A DNA stretch of 64,000 nucleotides from Zestomonas insulae (GCF_016901015.1 NZ_JAFEUP010000002.1:372001-436000), one strand, 5' to 3'. Numbered from the stretch's first letter, positions 1 to 9,227 are shown. Notes: generated by a model from the letters alone, not told the origin. Numbers and translations are program-made.

Positions 1-1
1 G

Positions 2-865
2 GCGCTGCGCGACGCGATCGCCGACGGCGATGTGGTCGGCCCGCGCATCCTCGACGCCGGCACCCTGCTGGCGGTGACCGGCGGGCACTGCAGCGGACCA
101 CGCCTGGCGCCGGGCGTGACGGTCGACGCGCCGGGCGTCGCCGACAGCCCCGAAGGCTTTGTGCGCAAGGTGCGCGAGCAGGCCAAGTACGGCGCCGACT
201 TCATCAAGATCTGTATCACCGGCGGCTTCGTCAGCGGCACCGATCCGACCACCACGCAGTTCGCCGAGGAGGAGGTGAGGGCGGTGGTCGAGACCGCGCA
301 CCGCTACGGCGTTAAGGTCGCCGTGCACGCCCACGCCACCGACGGCGTGAAGCTGGCGGCACGCCTCGGCGTCGACTCCATCGAGCACGCCTCGCTGATC
401 GACGACGAAGGCATTCGCCTGATCAAGGCCAACCGGCATCAGGTGGTGGTGCCGACCCTGTCGGTGTACGGCACCGCGCTGGCGCGCGCCAAGGCGGTCG
501 GCGCCTCGCCGGCGGCGCTGGTGCAGCTGCAGAAGGTGCTGGAGGTCTACCAGAGCAACGCACAGAAGCTGGTCAAGGCCGGCGTGCCGATCATCTACGG
601 CACCGACGGCCCTCCGGGCGAGAACGCCTCGGAGTTCCCGTTGCTGGTCGAGATCGGCCTGACCCCGCTGCAGGCGGTCCGCGCCGCGACTCTCGACGCC
701 GCACGCTTCCTCGAACGCGACCAGGACATCGGCAGCATCGCAGTCGGCAAGTACGCCGACCTGATCGCCGTGGATGGCGATCCGCTGGCCGACGTGAAGC
801 GCTTCGCCAAGGTTGGCTGGGTGATGAAGGGTGGGGTGGTCTACAAGGGCGCCGGCATACCGTGA
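2..865 (+). CDS. Amidohydrolase family protein, 5' end outside window
   Basis: The frame is open from the first base, so this is the C-terminal ~287 residues of a metal-dependent amidohydrolase of the imidazolonepropionase/Xaa-Pro dipeptidase-like group (Amidohydro_1). Visible family features are FIKICITGG, whose Lys is the usual carbamylated metal ligand, VAVHAHA with metal-binding His, SIEHAS with another His, and YGTDGPPG with the catalytic Asp. The end has the typical GKYADLIAVDGDPLADV strand. Family knowledge predicts hydrolysis of a cyclic amide or dipeptide; the substrate cannot be read from sequence. It is followed at once by a strong terminator, so it ends its transcription unit. Confidence 0.85.
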   Translation, partial: ALRDAIADGDVVGPRILDAGTLLAVTGGHCSGPRLAPGVTVDAPGVADSPEGFVRKVREQAKYGADFIKICITGGFVSGTDPTTTQFAEEEVRAVVETAHRYGVKVAVHAHATDGVKLAARLGVDSIEHASLIDDEGIRLIKANRHQVVVPTLSVYGTALARAKAVGASPAALVQLQKVLEVYQSNAQKLVKAGVPIIYGTDGPPGENASEFPLLVEIGLTPLQAVRAATLDAARFLERDQDIGSIAVGKYADLIAVDGDPLADVKRFAKVGWVMKGGVVYKGAGIP

Positions 866-898
866 TTGATTGGAAAGCTGTGGTTCATCGTGTGCTTC

Positions 899-925
899 GC
901 CCAATCCTGGTGATTGGGCTTTTTT
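899..925 (+). terminator. Rho-independent terminator after the amidohydrolase
   Basis: Perfect 8-bp stem GCCCAATC/GATTGGGC with a 5-nt loop followed by six T residues, starting 33 bases after the amidohydrolase stop codon. Confidence 0.9.
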
Positions 926-1126
926 ATGTCCGGCCTCCGGCCATGCGGGTGGGGCCGGTCCCCAGGGACTGCAGCCTGCGCCAGGGGTTTTGCAGGTCGT
1001 TCCATCGCCAATTGCCCGGTGGCGGTCTTTGGGTAGCCAGCCAACGGACAGGCCGGCGGGCTACTACGCTTTGCAGCGACCAAACCAACCCGCCGGGCAG
1101 AACCCGGTGCTAGCAGGGGACAAATC

Positions 1127-1921
1127 ATGCATATCAATTTGACTGGCAAAACCGCCCTGGTCACTGCATCGACAGGCGGCATCGGTTTTGCCATCGCGCA
1201 AGGCCTGGCGGCCACCGGCGCTACCGTGGTCATCAACGGCCGCAGTGACAGTTCGGTGCAGAAAGCCCTGGCGCGCATACGCGAAGCGCTACCGCAGGCC
1301 AGCTTGAGCGGGGCCGTGGCTGATCTGAGCAACGCGGACGGTGTTGACGCGCTGATCGCCGCGTTGCCGGCGGTAGATATTCTGGTGAACAACGCCGGAA
1401 TCTATGGTCTGGTCGATTTCTTCGAGACCGATGATGCGTGCTGGGAAAACTATTGGCAGACCAACGTGATGTCGGGGGTGCGGCTCAGTCGTGCATTAGT
1501 GCCGGCCATGGTCGAGCGCGGTTGGGGCAGGGTGGTGTTCATCTCGTCGGAGTCCGGCCTCAATATCCCGGCGGACATGATTCATTACGGAGTAACCAAG
1601 ACCGCGCAGCTGTCGTTGTCTCGCGGCTTGGCCAAGCGCGTCGCAGGTAGCGGCGTGACCGTCAATAGCGTGTTGCCTGGGCCGACCTTGTCAGACGGGC
1701 TGGCCCATATGCTTGACGAGGAGCGCGTCAGATCCGGGAAAACCCTGGAGGCTGTCGCTGCCGAGTTCGTCATGCAGCACCGCCCAACCTCCTTGATCCA
1801 GCGTGCGGCAACTGTCGAGGAGGTGGCCAATATGGTCGTCTATGTCTGCTCTACCCAAGCGTCCGCCACCAGCGGCGCGGCGTTACGGGTCGATGGCGGC
1901 GTAGTGGACGATATCGTTTAG
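1127..1921 (+). CDS. SDR family NAD(P)-dependent oxidoreductase
   Basis: A 264-residue short-chain dehydrogenase/reductase of classical length. The Rossmann nucleotide site reads TASTGGIG near residue 12, NNAG is near residue 87, the catalytic Ser lies in FISSESG and the catalytic Tyr/Lys in YGVTKTA. It ends with the usual SGAALRVDGG strand. ATG 1127 is preceded by AGGGGAC at a good distance. It stands alone between two + strand genes with its own upstream gap of 260 bases, so it is probably monocistronic. The substrate is unknown; FabG-like annotation would be over-precise. Confidence 0.88.
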   Translation: MHINLTGKTALVTASTGGIGFAIAQGLAATGATVVINGRSDSSVQKALARIREALPQASLSGAVADLSNADGVDALIAALPAVDILVNNAGIYGLVDFFETDDACWENYWQTNVMSGVRLSRALVPAMVERGWGRVVFISSESGLNIPADMIHYGVTKTAQLSLSRGLAKRVAGSGVTVNSVLPGPTLSDGLAHMLDEERVRSGKTLEAVAAEFVMQHRPTSLIQRAATVEEVANMVVYVCSTQASATSGAALRVDGGVVDDIV

Positions 1922-2271
1922 GTTGCCTCGATAGTAACCCGCGGATCAGACGTGCGCCCGGCCCTGACAGGCCGGGACGACGCGTCGTCCGAGCACTCAG
2001 GCCTGCGTCACGCGGGAGCGCCGGCAGCCCGTCCGTCACAGCAGGTTTCAAAGCCGGCTACACGGGCTATAACCAACGGTGGGCCACGCAGGCCGGGCCC
2101 TGCAAAGGCAGCGCCTGGGAAATCCTGGGGTCCTGTCAGTAACAGGAGCACGGCGAGCGTGCGCAAAGCTCGCTTGGGGTTACCGCCGGCAACGGCAGCC
2201 CCAATGGGTGCTTCCCGGTTGCTCGGGCCAGGCCCCCGGCCTGATCGGCGCCTGCGGCGCGGAGCGATGTG
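1922..2271. other. Intergenic region with several small hairpins
   Basis: No gene recognised. A perfect 7-bp hairpin, CCCGGCC/GGCCGGG, lies at 1957-1976 just after the SDR, without a T tract. Closer to the transglycosylase start are consecutive short dyads, including CCTGT/ACAGG around 2143-2157 and GCGAGC/GCTCGC just after it, then a GGGG...CCCC arm pair. They could form a structured leader, but I recognise no riboswitch class. Confidence 0.4.
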
Positions 2272-3078
2272 ATGAGTTCCAGAACATGGCGATGGGCTCG
2301 CAAGAGCCTTCCTGGCTGCATCGGGCTGGCCTTGCTGGTCGCGCCACTGTGCGCCAGCGCCATGTTCAAGTGCCAGGCCAGGGACGGAACCATCAGCTAC
2401 AACAGCCAAACCATCGCCAGCGCCCGCTGCACCCGGGTGGATGGCGTGGCGGGCGGCGCCGTCGGCGCCAAGGCAATGGCCCAGCCGAGGCTTGTGAGGG
2501 ACGACAACCCAGGCGCAGGGCGGATGCGGGTGTACACCTTCGTCCACAAGGGTGTTCGTCAGTACGTCAGTCGACGCCCCGTTGGGATTTCCGCACGGGT
2601 GGATGTGCTGGATCTCTATTACATCAAGGGCTGCTATCTGTGCATGGCGCCGAAGGACTTCAAGGTCGCCTCACTGCGCCTGGACACCCGTTCCTATCGG
2701 CGGGAGATCGAAGCTGCTTCGGGTCATTACGGTGTCGACCGGGCGCTGGTCCGCGCGGTGATCCATGCCGAATCGGCGTTTCGCCCCAACGCCATCTCCG
2801 TCGCCGGCGCCCAGGGACTGATGCAACTGATGCCCGCCACCGCCGAGCGCTTCGCCGTGGACGATCCGTTCGACGCGCGGCAGAACATTCGTGGCGGCGT
2901 GCGCTACCTGGCCTGGCTGCTCAAGCGCTTCAACGGCAATCAGACCTTGGCCTTGGCGGGTTACAACGCTGGCGAACTGTCGGTGGACAAGTACAACGGG
3001 GTGCCGCCCTACGCCGAGACGCAAACCTACGTCACCCTCGTGCAGTCCTTGACCCAACGCTATCGCAATCATCGCTAG
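2272..3078 (+). CDS. Exported lytic transglycosylase (DUF4124 + SLT domains)
   Basis: A signal peptide covers about residues 1-29, with basic RTWRWARK and then a hydrophobic stretch ending CASA. A short DUF4124-like segment (MFKCQARDGTISYNS) follows and then, after residue ~145, a soluble lytic transglycosylase domain. The catalytic Glu is in VIHAESAFRPNA; GAQGLMQLMPATA and LALAGYNAGE are the classic SLT motifs. The enzyme would cleave peptidoglycan MurNAc-GlcNAc bonds in the periplasm. GTG 2269 immediately precedes ATG 2272; I chose ATG, with GGAG about 9 bases upstream. No secretion-system genes adjoin it, so a general cell-wall role is likeliest. Confidence 0.88.
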   Translation: MSSRTWRWARKSLPGCIGLALLVAPLCASAMFKCQARDGTISYNSQTIASARCTRVDGVAGGAVGAKAMAQPRLVRDDNPGAGRMRVYTFVHKGVRQYVSRRPVGISARVDVLDLYYIKGCYLCMAPKDFKVASLRLDTRSYRREIEAASGHYGVDRALVRAVIHAESAFRPNAISVAGAQGLMQLMPATAERFAVDDPFDARQNIRGGVRYLAWLLKRFNGNQTLALAGYNAGELSVDKYNGVPPYAETQTYVTLVQSLTQRYRNHR

Positions 3079-3419
3079 TCCCGGAGGACGCATAACCCCG
3101 CATAGGTTGTCCGCCGGCCCCTCCACTGTTCCAGGGCTGATGACTGCAGGTGGTAATGGAGTTCATGGATTTGTCCTCCGCGTTCTGGAGGACAAGGATG
3201 GTTAGCCAGAGCAAGGGCGCTAACCGGCCAGAGGCTGCCCTCGGACGTCCCCAAAGTAATCTGCGAAGGCGCATGAGCGGCAGCTCGTAGCTGGAGGGAG
3301 AGAGAGGAAGACTCTGCGATCTAGAAGGAACGCCCGGCCGGCACCGACAACGGGTAAGCGCCGGGGCGGACGTTCAGGACGAGGAGGCGCCTGTCGGTAG
3401 TCAGACACCCCTTACCCCG
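3079..3419. other. Intergenic region between convergent genes, with a hairpin
   Basis: No gene seen. It holds a perfect 9-bp hairpin TTGTCCTCC/GGAGGACAA at 3171-3195 with a 7-nt loop. There is no T tract on either strand, so it is at best a weak bidirectional terminator or an RNA stability element. Confidence 0.5.
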
Positions 3420-4991
3420 CTACTGCGCTTGCCGCATCTTTTCCTCGATCTGCTGATCGACCCGCTTGCGTACCTGGTCGATGCTGAAACTGGCGGGGCG
3501 TTGGCTCGGCGGGTACTCGACGAAGGTCTGCAGGAACCGGGCAGCCTTCATGCTGGCGATGTTGATCAGGTAAACATTCTTGAGCATCCAGTCGTAGTAC
3601 TGATCGGAGACCACATCCGCACGCTCGTATGGGTCCATGCGCAGGTTGAAGATCTTCGGCACGCGCAGGCAGACGAAGGGCTCGCTCCATACCTCGAAAC
3701 CGCCCGGCTTGCGCTGCTCGCAGAACACCGCCTTCCAGTCGCCGAAGCGCGAGGCGACCAGTGCACCGTCGTCGTTGAAGTAGTAGAACTCCTTGCGCGC
3801 GCTCTCTTTCGTCTTGCCGGTCAGGTAGTCCAGCTGGTTGTAGCCATCGAGGTGCACCTTGTAGGTCTTGCCGCCGAGGTCGGCACCTTTGAGCAGACGC
3901 TCTTTGATATCGGTATCACCCGCCGCCGCCAGCAGCGTGGGGAACCAGTCGAGTCCGGAGAACATCCCGCGGGCAACTTCCCCGGCCTGAATCTTGCCCG
4001 GCCAGCGAATCATCGCCGGCACGCGGAAAGCCCCCTCCCAGTTGGAGTTCTTCTCGTTGCGGAACGGCGTGGTCGCCGCGTCCGGCCAGGAGAACTGGTT
4101 CGGCCCGTTGTCGGTGGAATAGACGACGATGGTGTTGTCGGCGATCTTCAGATCATCCAGGGTCTTCAGCAGTTTGCCGACGTCACTGTCGTGTTCGAGC
4201 ATGCCGTCGGCGTACTCGTTACCCGGCATGCCGCTCTGGCCCTGATGAGCCTGGCGGACGTGGGTGAACAGGTGCATGCGCGTGGTGTTCATCCAGACGA
4301 AGAACGGCTTGTCGGCCTTGGCCTGCTTCTCGATGAACGCCCGCGCCGCCGCGGTGGTTTCGTCGTCGATGGTTTCCATGCGCTTGGACGTCAGCGCACC
4401 GGTGTCCTCGATCTTGCCGTCGGCGTAGGAGTGGATCACGCCACGCGGCGAAGCGGCCTTGACGAAATCCGGGTCATCCTTCGGCCAGTAAGGGCGCTCG
4501 GGCTCTTCCTCGGCGTTCAGGTGGTAGAGGTTGCCAAAGAATTCGTCGAAACCGTGGTTGGTCGGCAGATATTCATCACGGTCGCCGAGGTGGTTCTTGC
4601 CGAACTGCCCGGTAGCGTAGCCGCGTGCCTTGAGGGCCTGGGCCATGGTGACGTCGCGCGCCTGCAGGCCCACTGGTGCGCCAGGCATACCGACCTTGGT
4701 CAGGCCGGTGCGCAAGGAAGCCTGTCCGGTAATGAAGGTCGAGCGGCCGGCGGTGCAACTGTTCTCGCCGTAATAGTCGCTGAACAGCATGCCTTCCTTG
4801 GCGATGCGGTCGATATTCGGCGTCTCGTAACCGACGACGCCTTGGCCATAGGCGCTGATGTTGGTCTGGCCGATGTCGTCGCCGAAGATCACCAGGATGT
4901 TCGGTTTGTCCGCGGCCACGGCCAGCGCCGAAAAACCCGCGAGTGATGCGGCCAGCACCAGCCGCGACAGTCCGCTGCGTTTGTCTTTCAT
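3420..4991 (-). CDS. Secreted sulfatase (arylsulfatase family)
   Basis: A 523-residue type I sulfatase with a cleavable signal peptide (residues ~1-27, ending AVAA). The metal-binding start ILVIFGDDIG is near residue 32. The active-site core is C79-T-A-G-R83, where Cys79 would be converted to formylglycine; Ala replaces the more usual Pro of C-x-P-x-R but is seen in this subfamily. Later motifs include FGKNHLGD and STDNGPN. It hydrolyses a sulfate ester in the periplasm or outside the cell. ATG 4991 has AAGGAG upstream. It sits 151 bases after an SDR/MaoC/thiolase operon, suggesting that the released alcohol feeds that pathway. A second, decayed sulfatase end lies at 15626-15734. No sulfatase-maturating enzyme is visible in the window. 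Confidence 0.88.
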   Translation of the reverse strand: MKDKRSGLSRLVLAASLAGFSALAVAADKPNILVIFGDDIGQTNISAYGQGVVGYETPNIDRIAKEGMLFSDYYGENSCTAGRSTFITGQASLRTGLTKVGMPGAPVGLQARDVTMAQALKARGYATGQFGKNHLGDRDEYLPTNHGFDEFFGNLYHLNAEEEPERPYWPKDDPDFVKAASPRGVIHSYADGKIEDTGALTSKRMETIDDETTAAARAFIEKQAKADKPFFVWMNTTRMHLFTHVRQAHQGQSGMPGNEYADGMLEHDSDVGKLLKTLDDLKIADNTIVVYSTDNGPNQFSWPDAATTPFRNEKNSNWEGAFRVPAMIRWPGKIQAGEVARGMFSGLDWFPTLLAAAGDTDIKERLLKGADLGGKTYKVHLDGYNQLDYLTGKTKESARKEFYYFNDDGALVASRFGDWKAVFCEQRKPGGFEVWSEPFVCLRVPKIFNLRMDPYERADVVSDQYYDWMLKNVYLINIASMKAARFLQTFVEYPPSQRPASFSIDQVRKRVDQQIEEKMRQAQ

Positions 4992-5142
4992 TTTTGCTCC
5001 TTGTTGTTATTTCGGGTGCCTTCAGCGACCCGTGGTAGCTCGAATATGGGCGCAGCCGAGCGCGCATGGCCCCGGCTTCTCCGTCATTCGGTGCTGAATT
5101 GCTGTGGTTGAGCGTTATGAGCAATGCGGTGGGAAGCCTGGC

Positions 5143-5976
5143 TCAGATCCCGGTCAGCCCACCGCTGCACAGCAGCGTTTGGCCGCTGACATAGTCGGCC
5201 TCCGGAATGCAGAACATGTACACCGAGCCCGCCGCCTCTTCCGGCGTGCCGGCGCGACCGAGCGGAATGGTGCGCTCCAGTGAGGTCATCAAGTCCGGAT
5301 TGACGCCGACCTTGATCTCACGTCCTTCGATGTTGGCGGTGGCGTTGCCGTCGGCGCTGACTTCTGTCAGGCGTGTCTTGATGAAGCCGTAGGCCACACA
5401 GTTGACGGTGGTGTTCAGGCGCCCCCACTCCTTGGCCAGGGTCATGGTCATCCCAGTGATCCCGGCCTTTGCGGTGGAGTAATTGGTCTGCCCGGCGTTG
5501 CCGAACAGGCCGGCGACCGAGGAAATGTTCACCACCTTGCGCACGTTGCGCACGCCGGATTCCTGCTCGGCCTTGACCAGGCTGCGGATCACCGGCAGGG
5601 CGGCGCGCAGGATGCGGAACGGAGCGGTGAGGTGCACGTCGAGCATCGCGTACCACTGCTCATCGGTCATCTTCTGGATCACGTTGTCCCAGGTGTAGCC
5701 GGCGTTGTTGACGATGATGTCGAGGCCCTTGTAGTGCTCGACCGCGGTGCCGACGAAGCGCTCGGCGAAGTCCGGCGCGGAGACGCTGCCGATGCAGGCC
5801 ACCGCCTCGCCGCCCGCGGCGCGGATTTCTGCGACCACGTCTTCAGCCGGCGCGGCGTCGAGGTCGTTGACGACCACGCGGGCACCATCGGCGGCGAGTT
5901 TCAACGCAATGGCGCGGCCGATGCCACGCCCGGAACCGGTGATCAAGGCGACTTTGCCGTCGAGCTTCTTACTCAT
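5143..5976 (-). CDS. SDR family oxidoreductase, probable 3-hydroxyacyl-CoA dehydrogenase step
   Basis: A 277-residue SDR with TGSGRGIGRAIA near residue 14, NNAGYTWD, a catalytic Ser in NISSVAG and YSTAKAG for Tyr/Lys; the C-terminus ends SGQTLLCSGG. It is slightly longer than FabG because of an insert before the final strand. It follows the two MaoC genes with 32 bases between, so co-transcription is likely. With a hydratase before it and a thiolase upstream, its natural job would be oxidation of a 3-hydroxyacyl-CoA; this is inferred from context only. Confidence 0.87.
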   Translation of the reverse strand: MSKKLDGKVALITGSGRGIGRAIALKLAADGARVVVNDLDAAPAEDVVAEIRAAGGEAVACIGSVSAPDFAERFVGTAVEHYKGLDIIVNNAGYTWDNVIQKMTDEQWYAMLDVHLTAPFRILRAALPVIRSLVKAEQESGVRNVRKVVNISSVAGLFGNAGQTNYSTAKAGITGMTMTLAKEWGRLNTTVNCVAYGFIKTRLTEVSADGNATANIEGREIKVGVNPDLMTSLERTIPLGRAGTPEEAAGSVYMFCIPEADYVSGQTLLCSGGLTGI

Positions 5977-6008
5977 TTGTCAGTCCTAGAAAATGCGGAA
6001 ACAGGGAA

Positions 6009-6425
6009 TCAGCCCAGAGCGACCAGCGCGTCGCCGACGATCTTGATCTGCCCGTACTGGTTGACCGTGGCTACTTCGACACGGGCGCAGCGCTCGCCAT
6101 TGACCTCGGCGATCTCGGTCACCCGCCCCTGGCAGGTGATGATGTGGCCCAGGTGGGTGATGCCCTGGAAGCGCACGCCGAAGCTGCGAAGTCGGCTCTG
6201 CGGCGCCCAGCGAGTCAGTAGGCGGCCGAGCCAGGCCATGCTCAACATGCCGTGAGCGAACACGTCGGGCATGCCGGCCTTGCGCGCGAAGTCGATGTCG
6301 AGATGGATTGGATTGAGGTCGCCCGAGGCGCAGCCGAAAAGCGCCAGGGTGGTGCGGTTGACCGCTGGTAGGGTCAGCTCCGGCAGGCGGTCGCCGACCT
6401 TCACGTTCTGCAATGCGTTGCTCAT
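6009..6425 (-). CDS. MaoC-like hydratase (C-terminal-type domain)
   Basis: A 138-residue hot-dog-fold protein. The hydratase motif appears as ASGDLNPIHLDIDFA followed by FAHGML, so the catalytic Asp and His of R-specific enoyl-CoA hydratases are present. It lies 13 bases downstream of the partner at 6439-6879, which carries the N-terminal type of domain. Such split pairs commonly form a heterodimeric enoyl-CoA hydratase used for bulky or branched substrates, including sterol side chains. This subunit should hold the active site. Confidence 0.87.
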   Translation of the reverse strand: MSNALQNVKVGDRLPELTLPAVNRTTLALFGCASGDLNPIHLDIDFARKAGMPDVFAHGMLSMAWLGRLLTRWAPQSRLRSFGVRFQGITHLGHIITCQGRVTEIAEVNGERCARVEVATVNQYGQIKIVGDALVALG

Positions 6426-6438
6426 GCGCAGAACTCCA

Positions 6439-6879
6439 TCAGTGGCGGACCACGAGTACGGTGCGCAGCTCGGCGACCAGTTCGTCGTTGTCGTTACGGG
6501 CTTCCGAGGTCTTCACCAGGAACTCCAGGGCGCCGTTCTTCTTGTCGAAGATGTCGGCGATGCGCGACTTCACGATGACCGTTTCGCCGGCGCACAGCGC
6601 CTTGTGGTAGGTGAAGCTCTGCTCGCCGTGGAGGATCTTGGCGATCGGGATGTCCAGGTCGTCCAGCATGCGGTCGAGGGTGCCGGCGTCCAGCTCGGCG
6701 CCGAACAGAAAGCTCGGCGGCACCGGCAGGTCGGCGTAGCCGGCGTCCTTGGCGGCGGCGAGGTCGGTGTACACCGGGTCGGTCTCACCGATGGCCCGGG
6801 CGAAGGCGCACAGCCGGCCGCGCTCAAGCGTCATGGTGGTGGCGGCCAGTTCGTGGCCGATCCACTTTTTGTCGATCAT
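6439..6879 (-). CDS. MaoC dehydratase N-terminal domain protein
   Basis: A 146-residue protein of the MaoC_dehydrat_N/FAS1-like type, beginning IDKKWIGHELAATTMTLERGRL. It has the family pattern VPPSFLFGAELD but lacks the D-x-N-P-x-H catalytic motif, as expected for the non-catalytic half of a two-subunit hydratase. It sits 10 bases after the thiolase and 13 before the catalytic MaoC gene, consistent with one operon and a heterodimer. Confidence 0.85.
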   Translation of the reverse strand: MIDKKWIGHELAATTMTLERGRLCAFARAIGETDPVYTDLAAAKDAGYADLPVPPSFLFGAELDAGTLDRMLDDLDIPIAKILHGEQSFTYHKALCAGETVIVKSRIADIFDKKNGALEFLVKTSEARNDNDELVAELRTVLVVRH

Positions 6880-6889
6880 GGGTTGCTCC

Positions 6890-8071
6890 TCAGAGGCGTT
6901 CGTACAGGGTCACGACGCAAGCGCCGCCGAGTCCGAGGTTGTGTTGCAGGGCCAGGCGTGCGCCTTCCACTTGGCGGGCGCCAGACTGGCCGCGCAGTTG
7001 CTGGACCAGCTCGGTGCACTGCGCGAGACCGGTGGCGCCCAGCGGGTGGCCCTTGGAGAGCAGGCCGCCTGAGGGGTTGGTGACGAATTTGCCGCCGTAG
7101 GTGTTGTCGCCGTCCTCGACGAAGCGCTCGGCGCCGCCCACTGGGCACAGGCCCAGCGACTCGTAACTGAGCAGCTCGTTCTGCGCGAAGCAGTCATGCA
7201 ACTCGACCACCTGGATGTCCTGCGGGCCGACGCCGGCGGCCTCGTAGACCTGCTGCGCGGCGCTACGCGCCATGCTGAAGCCGACCACTTCGCGCATGTC
7301 GCGCGCCTCGAAGGCCTGCGGCGTGTCGGTGACCATGGCTTGCGCGCGGATGCGCACCGCGCCCTGGATGCCATGGCGTTTGAGGAAGTCCTCTGAGCAG
7401 AGGATCGCCGCGCCGGCTCCGCAGGTCGGCGGGCAGGCCATCAGGCGGGTCATCACCCCCGGCCACATCACTGGCGAGTTCATTACGTCGTCGGCGCTGA
7501 CCACGTTACGGAACAGCGCCATCGGATTGTGCGCGGCGTGGCGGCTGGCCTTGGCGCGGATCTTGGCGAAGGTCTCCAACTTGGTGCCGAACTCGCGCAT
7601 GTGCGCCTGGCCGGCGCCGCCGAAGTAACGCAACGCGAAGGGGATGTCTCCATTACCGACCAGTTCGTCAGTGAGCCGGTCGAAGTGCTCGAATGGGCTC
7701 GGCCGGTCACCGAACTGGGTGCCCAGCGCGCCCGGATTCATCTGCTCGAAACCCAGCGCCAAAACGCATTCCGCGCCGCCCCGAACTGCCTGGTTGGCCA
7801 GGTACAGCGCGCTGGAGCCGGTCGAGCAGTTGTTGTTAACGTTTACCACCGGGATGCCGGTCATGCCGACTTCGTAGAGCGCACGCTGCCCCGCGGTAGA
7901 ATCGCCATAGACGTAGCCGACGTAGGCCTGCTCGATGCTGGCGTATTCCAGGCCAGCATCGGCCAGGGCGGTTCGCAGGGCAGTAGCGGCCATCTCGGGG
8001 TACGGTGCGTTGGCACCCGGCTTGACGAATGGGATCATGCCGACCCCGATCACGTAGACATTGCGGCTCAT
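6890..8071 (-). CDS. SCP2-type thiolase / lipid-transfer protein
   Basis: A 393-residue thiolase-superfamily protein. The nucleophile region VNNNCSTGSSALYLA puts catalytic Cys at about residue 82; the C-terminal half has NPSGGLLSKGHPLGATG with the catalytic His and GLGGACVV with the second Cys. The layout matches SCP2-type thiolases acting on bulky acyl-CoAs. I chose ATG 8071 because AGGAAGAG lies just before it; the in-frame ATG at 8086 is less well placed. It is the first gene of a minus-strand operon (thiolase, MaoC pair, SDR). It is divergent from the AraC regulator, with an operator-like dyad between them. Confidence 0.87.
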   Translation of the reverse strand: MSRNVYVIGVGMIPFVKPGANAPYPEMAATALRTALADAGLEYASIEQAYVGYVYGDSTAGQRALYEVGMTGIPVVNVNNNCSTGSSALYLANQAVRGGAECVLALGFEQMNPGALGTQFGDRPSPFEHFDRLTDELVGNGDIPFALRYFGGAGQAHMREFGTKLETFAKIRAKASRHAAHNPMALFRNVVSADDVMNSPVMWPGVMTRLMACPPTCGAGAAILCSEDFLKRHGIQGAVRIRAQAMVTDTPQAFEARDMREVVGFSMARSAAQQVYEAAGVGPQDIQVVELHDCFAQNELLSYESLGLCPVGGAERFVEDGDNTYGGKFVTNPSGGLLSKGHPLGATGLAQCTELVQQLRGQSGARQVEGARLALQHNLGLGGACVVTLYERL

Positions 8072-8159
8072 GGTCTCTTCCTGCATTGAGTTGCGTCAGC
8101 ACGGGGCGTTGTGGGCTTAATGTTAGGGATGCCCTTAATCCCGCCAATGTCCCAGCACC

Positions 8160-8172
8160 GCAAATGCATTGC
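8160..8172. promoter_or_regulatory. Candidate AraC operator (GCAAAT dyad) in divergent promoter region
   Basis: GCAAATGCATTGC, a near-palindrome between the thiolase operon and the AraC gene. Related sequences occur at 9228-9243 and 15385-15414, before other genes of the same catabolic block. Binding by the AraC protein is inferred from the shared pattern. Confidence 0.45.
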
Positions 8173-8183
8173 AGAATCCACTA

Positions 8184-9197
8184 ATGTCGACCCCTACTCC
8201 CGTTGTCTTCGCCGCCGTGTTCGTCTCCTCCCTGCTGGCTGCGGCCCGCGAGCAGGGCTACGCGATTGAAGGCTTTCTGCGCGAGGCCGGCATCGACCCG
8301 CAGCAGCCGCAAGACCTCGATCACCACGTCACCGTCGACCAGTACGCCGCTCTGCTGCGCAGGACCATTGCCGGGCTCGACGACGAAGGCGTGGCGATGT
8401 TCTCGCGCAAACTGCGGCGCGGCAGTTTCGCGCTGATGGTGCGCTCGGCCCTGACGGGCGGAACCTTGGTCGGCGGGCTGTACGAGTTCACCCACACGCT
8501 GCGACTGCTGCAGGACGACCTCAACCCCGTGCTGCTGGACGACGGCCACCGCGTGCGGGTCGAATTGCGTTTCAGCAATCCACAAATGCAGGCTCGGCAG
8601 TTCGCTCATGAACTGATTCTGCGCCAGCTGTGGCGCTTCATGACCTGGCTGGAGGGCGGAAACCTGCGCCCGGTGGGCGTTGACTTGCAGTTTCCGCGCC
8701 CCGACTACGCCGGCGACTACCAGAAAATCTTCCCTACCGAGGTCCGCTTCAGCACCCCCCACTCGGCGGTCTGGTTCGATTCGCAAGCCCTGCAGGCCCC
8801 GGTGCGCAGAGACAGCAGCCACCTTGACGCCTACCTGGACAAGTCGCTGCTCGACCTGCTGGTGCCTGCCATCCCGGCGCGTGTCGGCGACCGGGTGCGC
8901 GCCTACCTGCAGGAGGAGCGCGCCCTCCACGCGACCTGGCCGGACCTCGAGCAGACCAGCGCCGCCCTGCATTGCTCGGCGAGTTCGTTGCAGCGTCACC
9001 TAGCCCAGGAAGGCGCCTCGTTCCAGAACATCCGCGACAGCCTGCGCCGCGATTGGGCGATCTATCGCCTACAGACCACCAAGCTGCCCATCCCGGTGCT
9101 CGCCGAGGAGCTCGGCTTCGCCGACAGCGCTAGCTTTCAGCGCGCCTTCAAGCGCTGGACCGGCCAGCCGCCAGGGCAGGTGCGCAAGGGCCTCTGA
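8184..9197 (+). CDS. AraC family transcriptional regulator
   Basis: A 337-residue regulator with an arabinose-binding-like N-terminal domain (Arabinose_bd type, residues ~15-200) and a C-terminal AraC double HTH. The helix pattern includes SASSLQRHLAQEGASF and the signature ELGFADSASFQRAFKRWTG. ATG 8184 is preferred over an in-frame TTG at 8169. It lies centrally in the catabolic block, divergent from the thiolase operon and upstream of the acyl-CoA dehydrogenase. It probably activates both and perhaps the distant aldehyde dehydrogenase operon, which shares its candidate operator. The inducer is unknown; members of this family often sense amphipathic carboxylates or their precursors. Confidence 0.9.
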   Translation: MSTPTPVVFAAVFVSSLLAAAREQGYAIEGFLREAGIDPQQPQDLDHHVTVDQYAALLRRTIAGLDDEGVAMFSRKLRRGSFALMVRSALTGGTLVGGLYEFTHTLRLLQDDLNPVLLDDGHRVRVELRFSNPQMQARQFAHELILRQLWRFMTWLEGGNLRPVGVDLQFPRPDYAGDYQKIFPTEVRFSTPHSAVWFDSQALQAPVRRDSSHLDAYLDKSLLDLLVPAIPARVGDRVRAYLQEERALHATWPDLEQTSAALHCSASSLQRHLAQEGASFQNIRDSLRRDWAIYRLQTTKLPIPVLAEELGFADSASFQRAFKRWTGQPPGQVRKGL

Positions 9198-9227
9198 CCG
9201 CCTGAGGTAGATGGCAATTGCTTTGCG

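Noticed and set aside
3171..3195. Rho-independent terminator for the convergent genes
   Set aside because: The stem is perfect but neither strand has a T tract, so I list it only as a hairpin.
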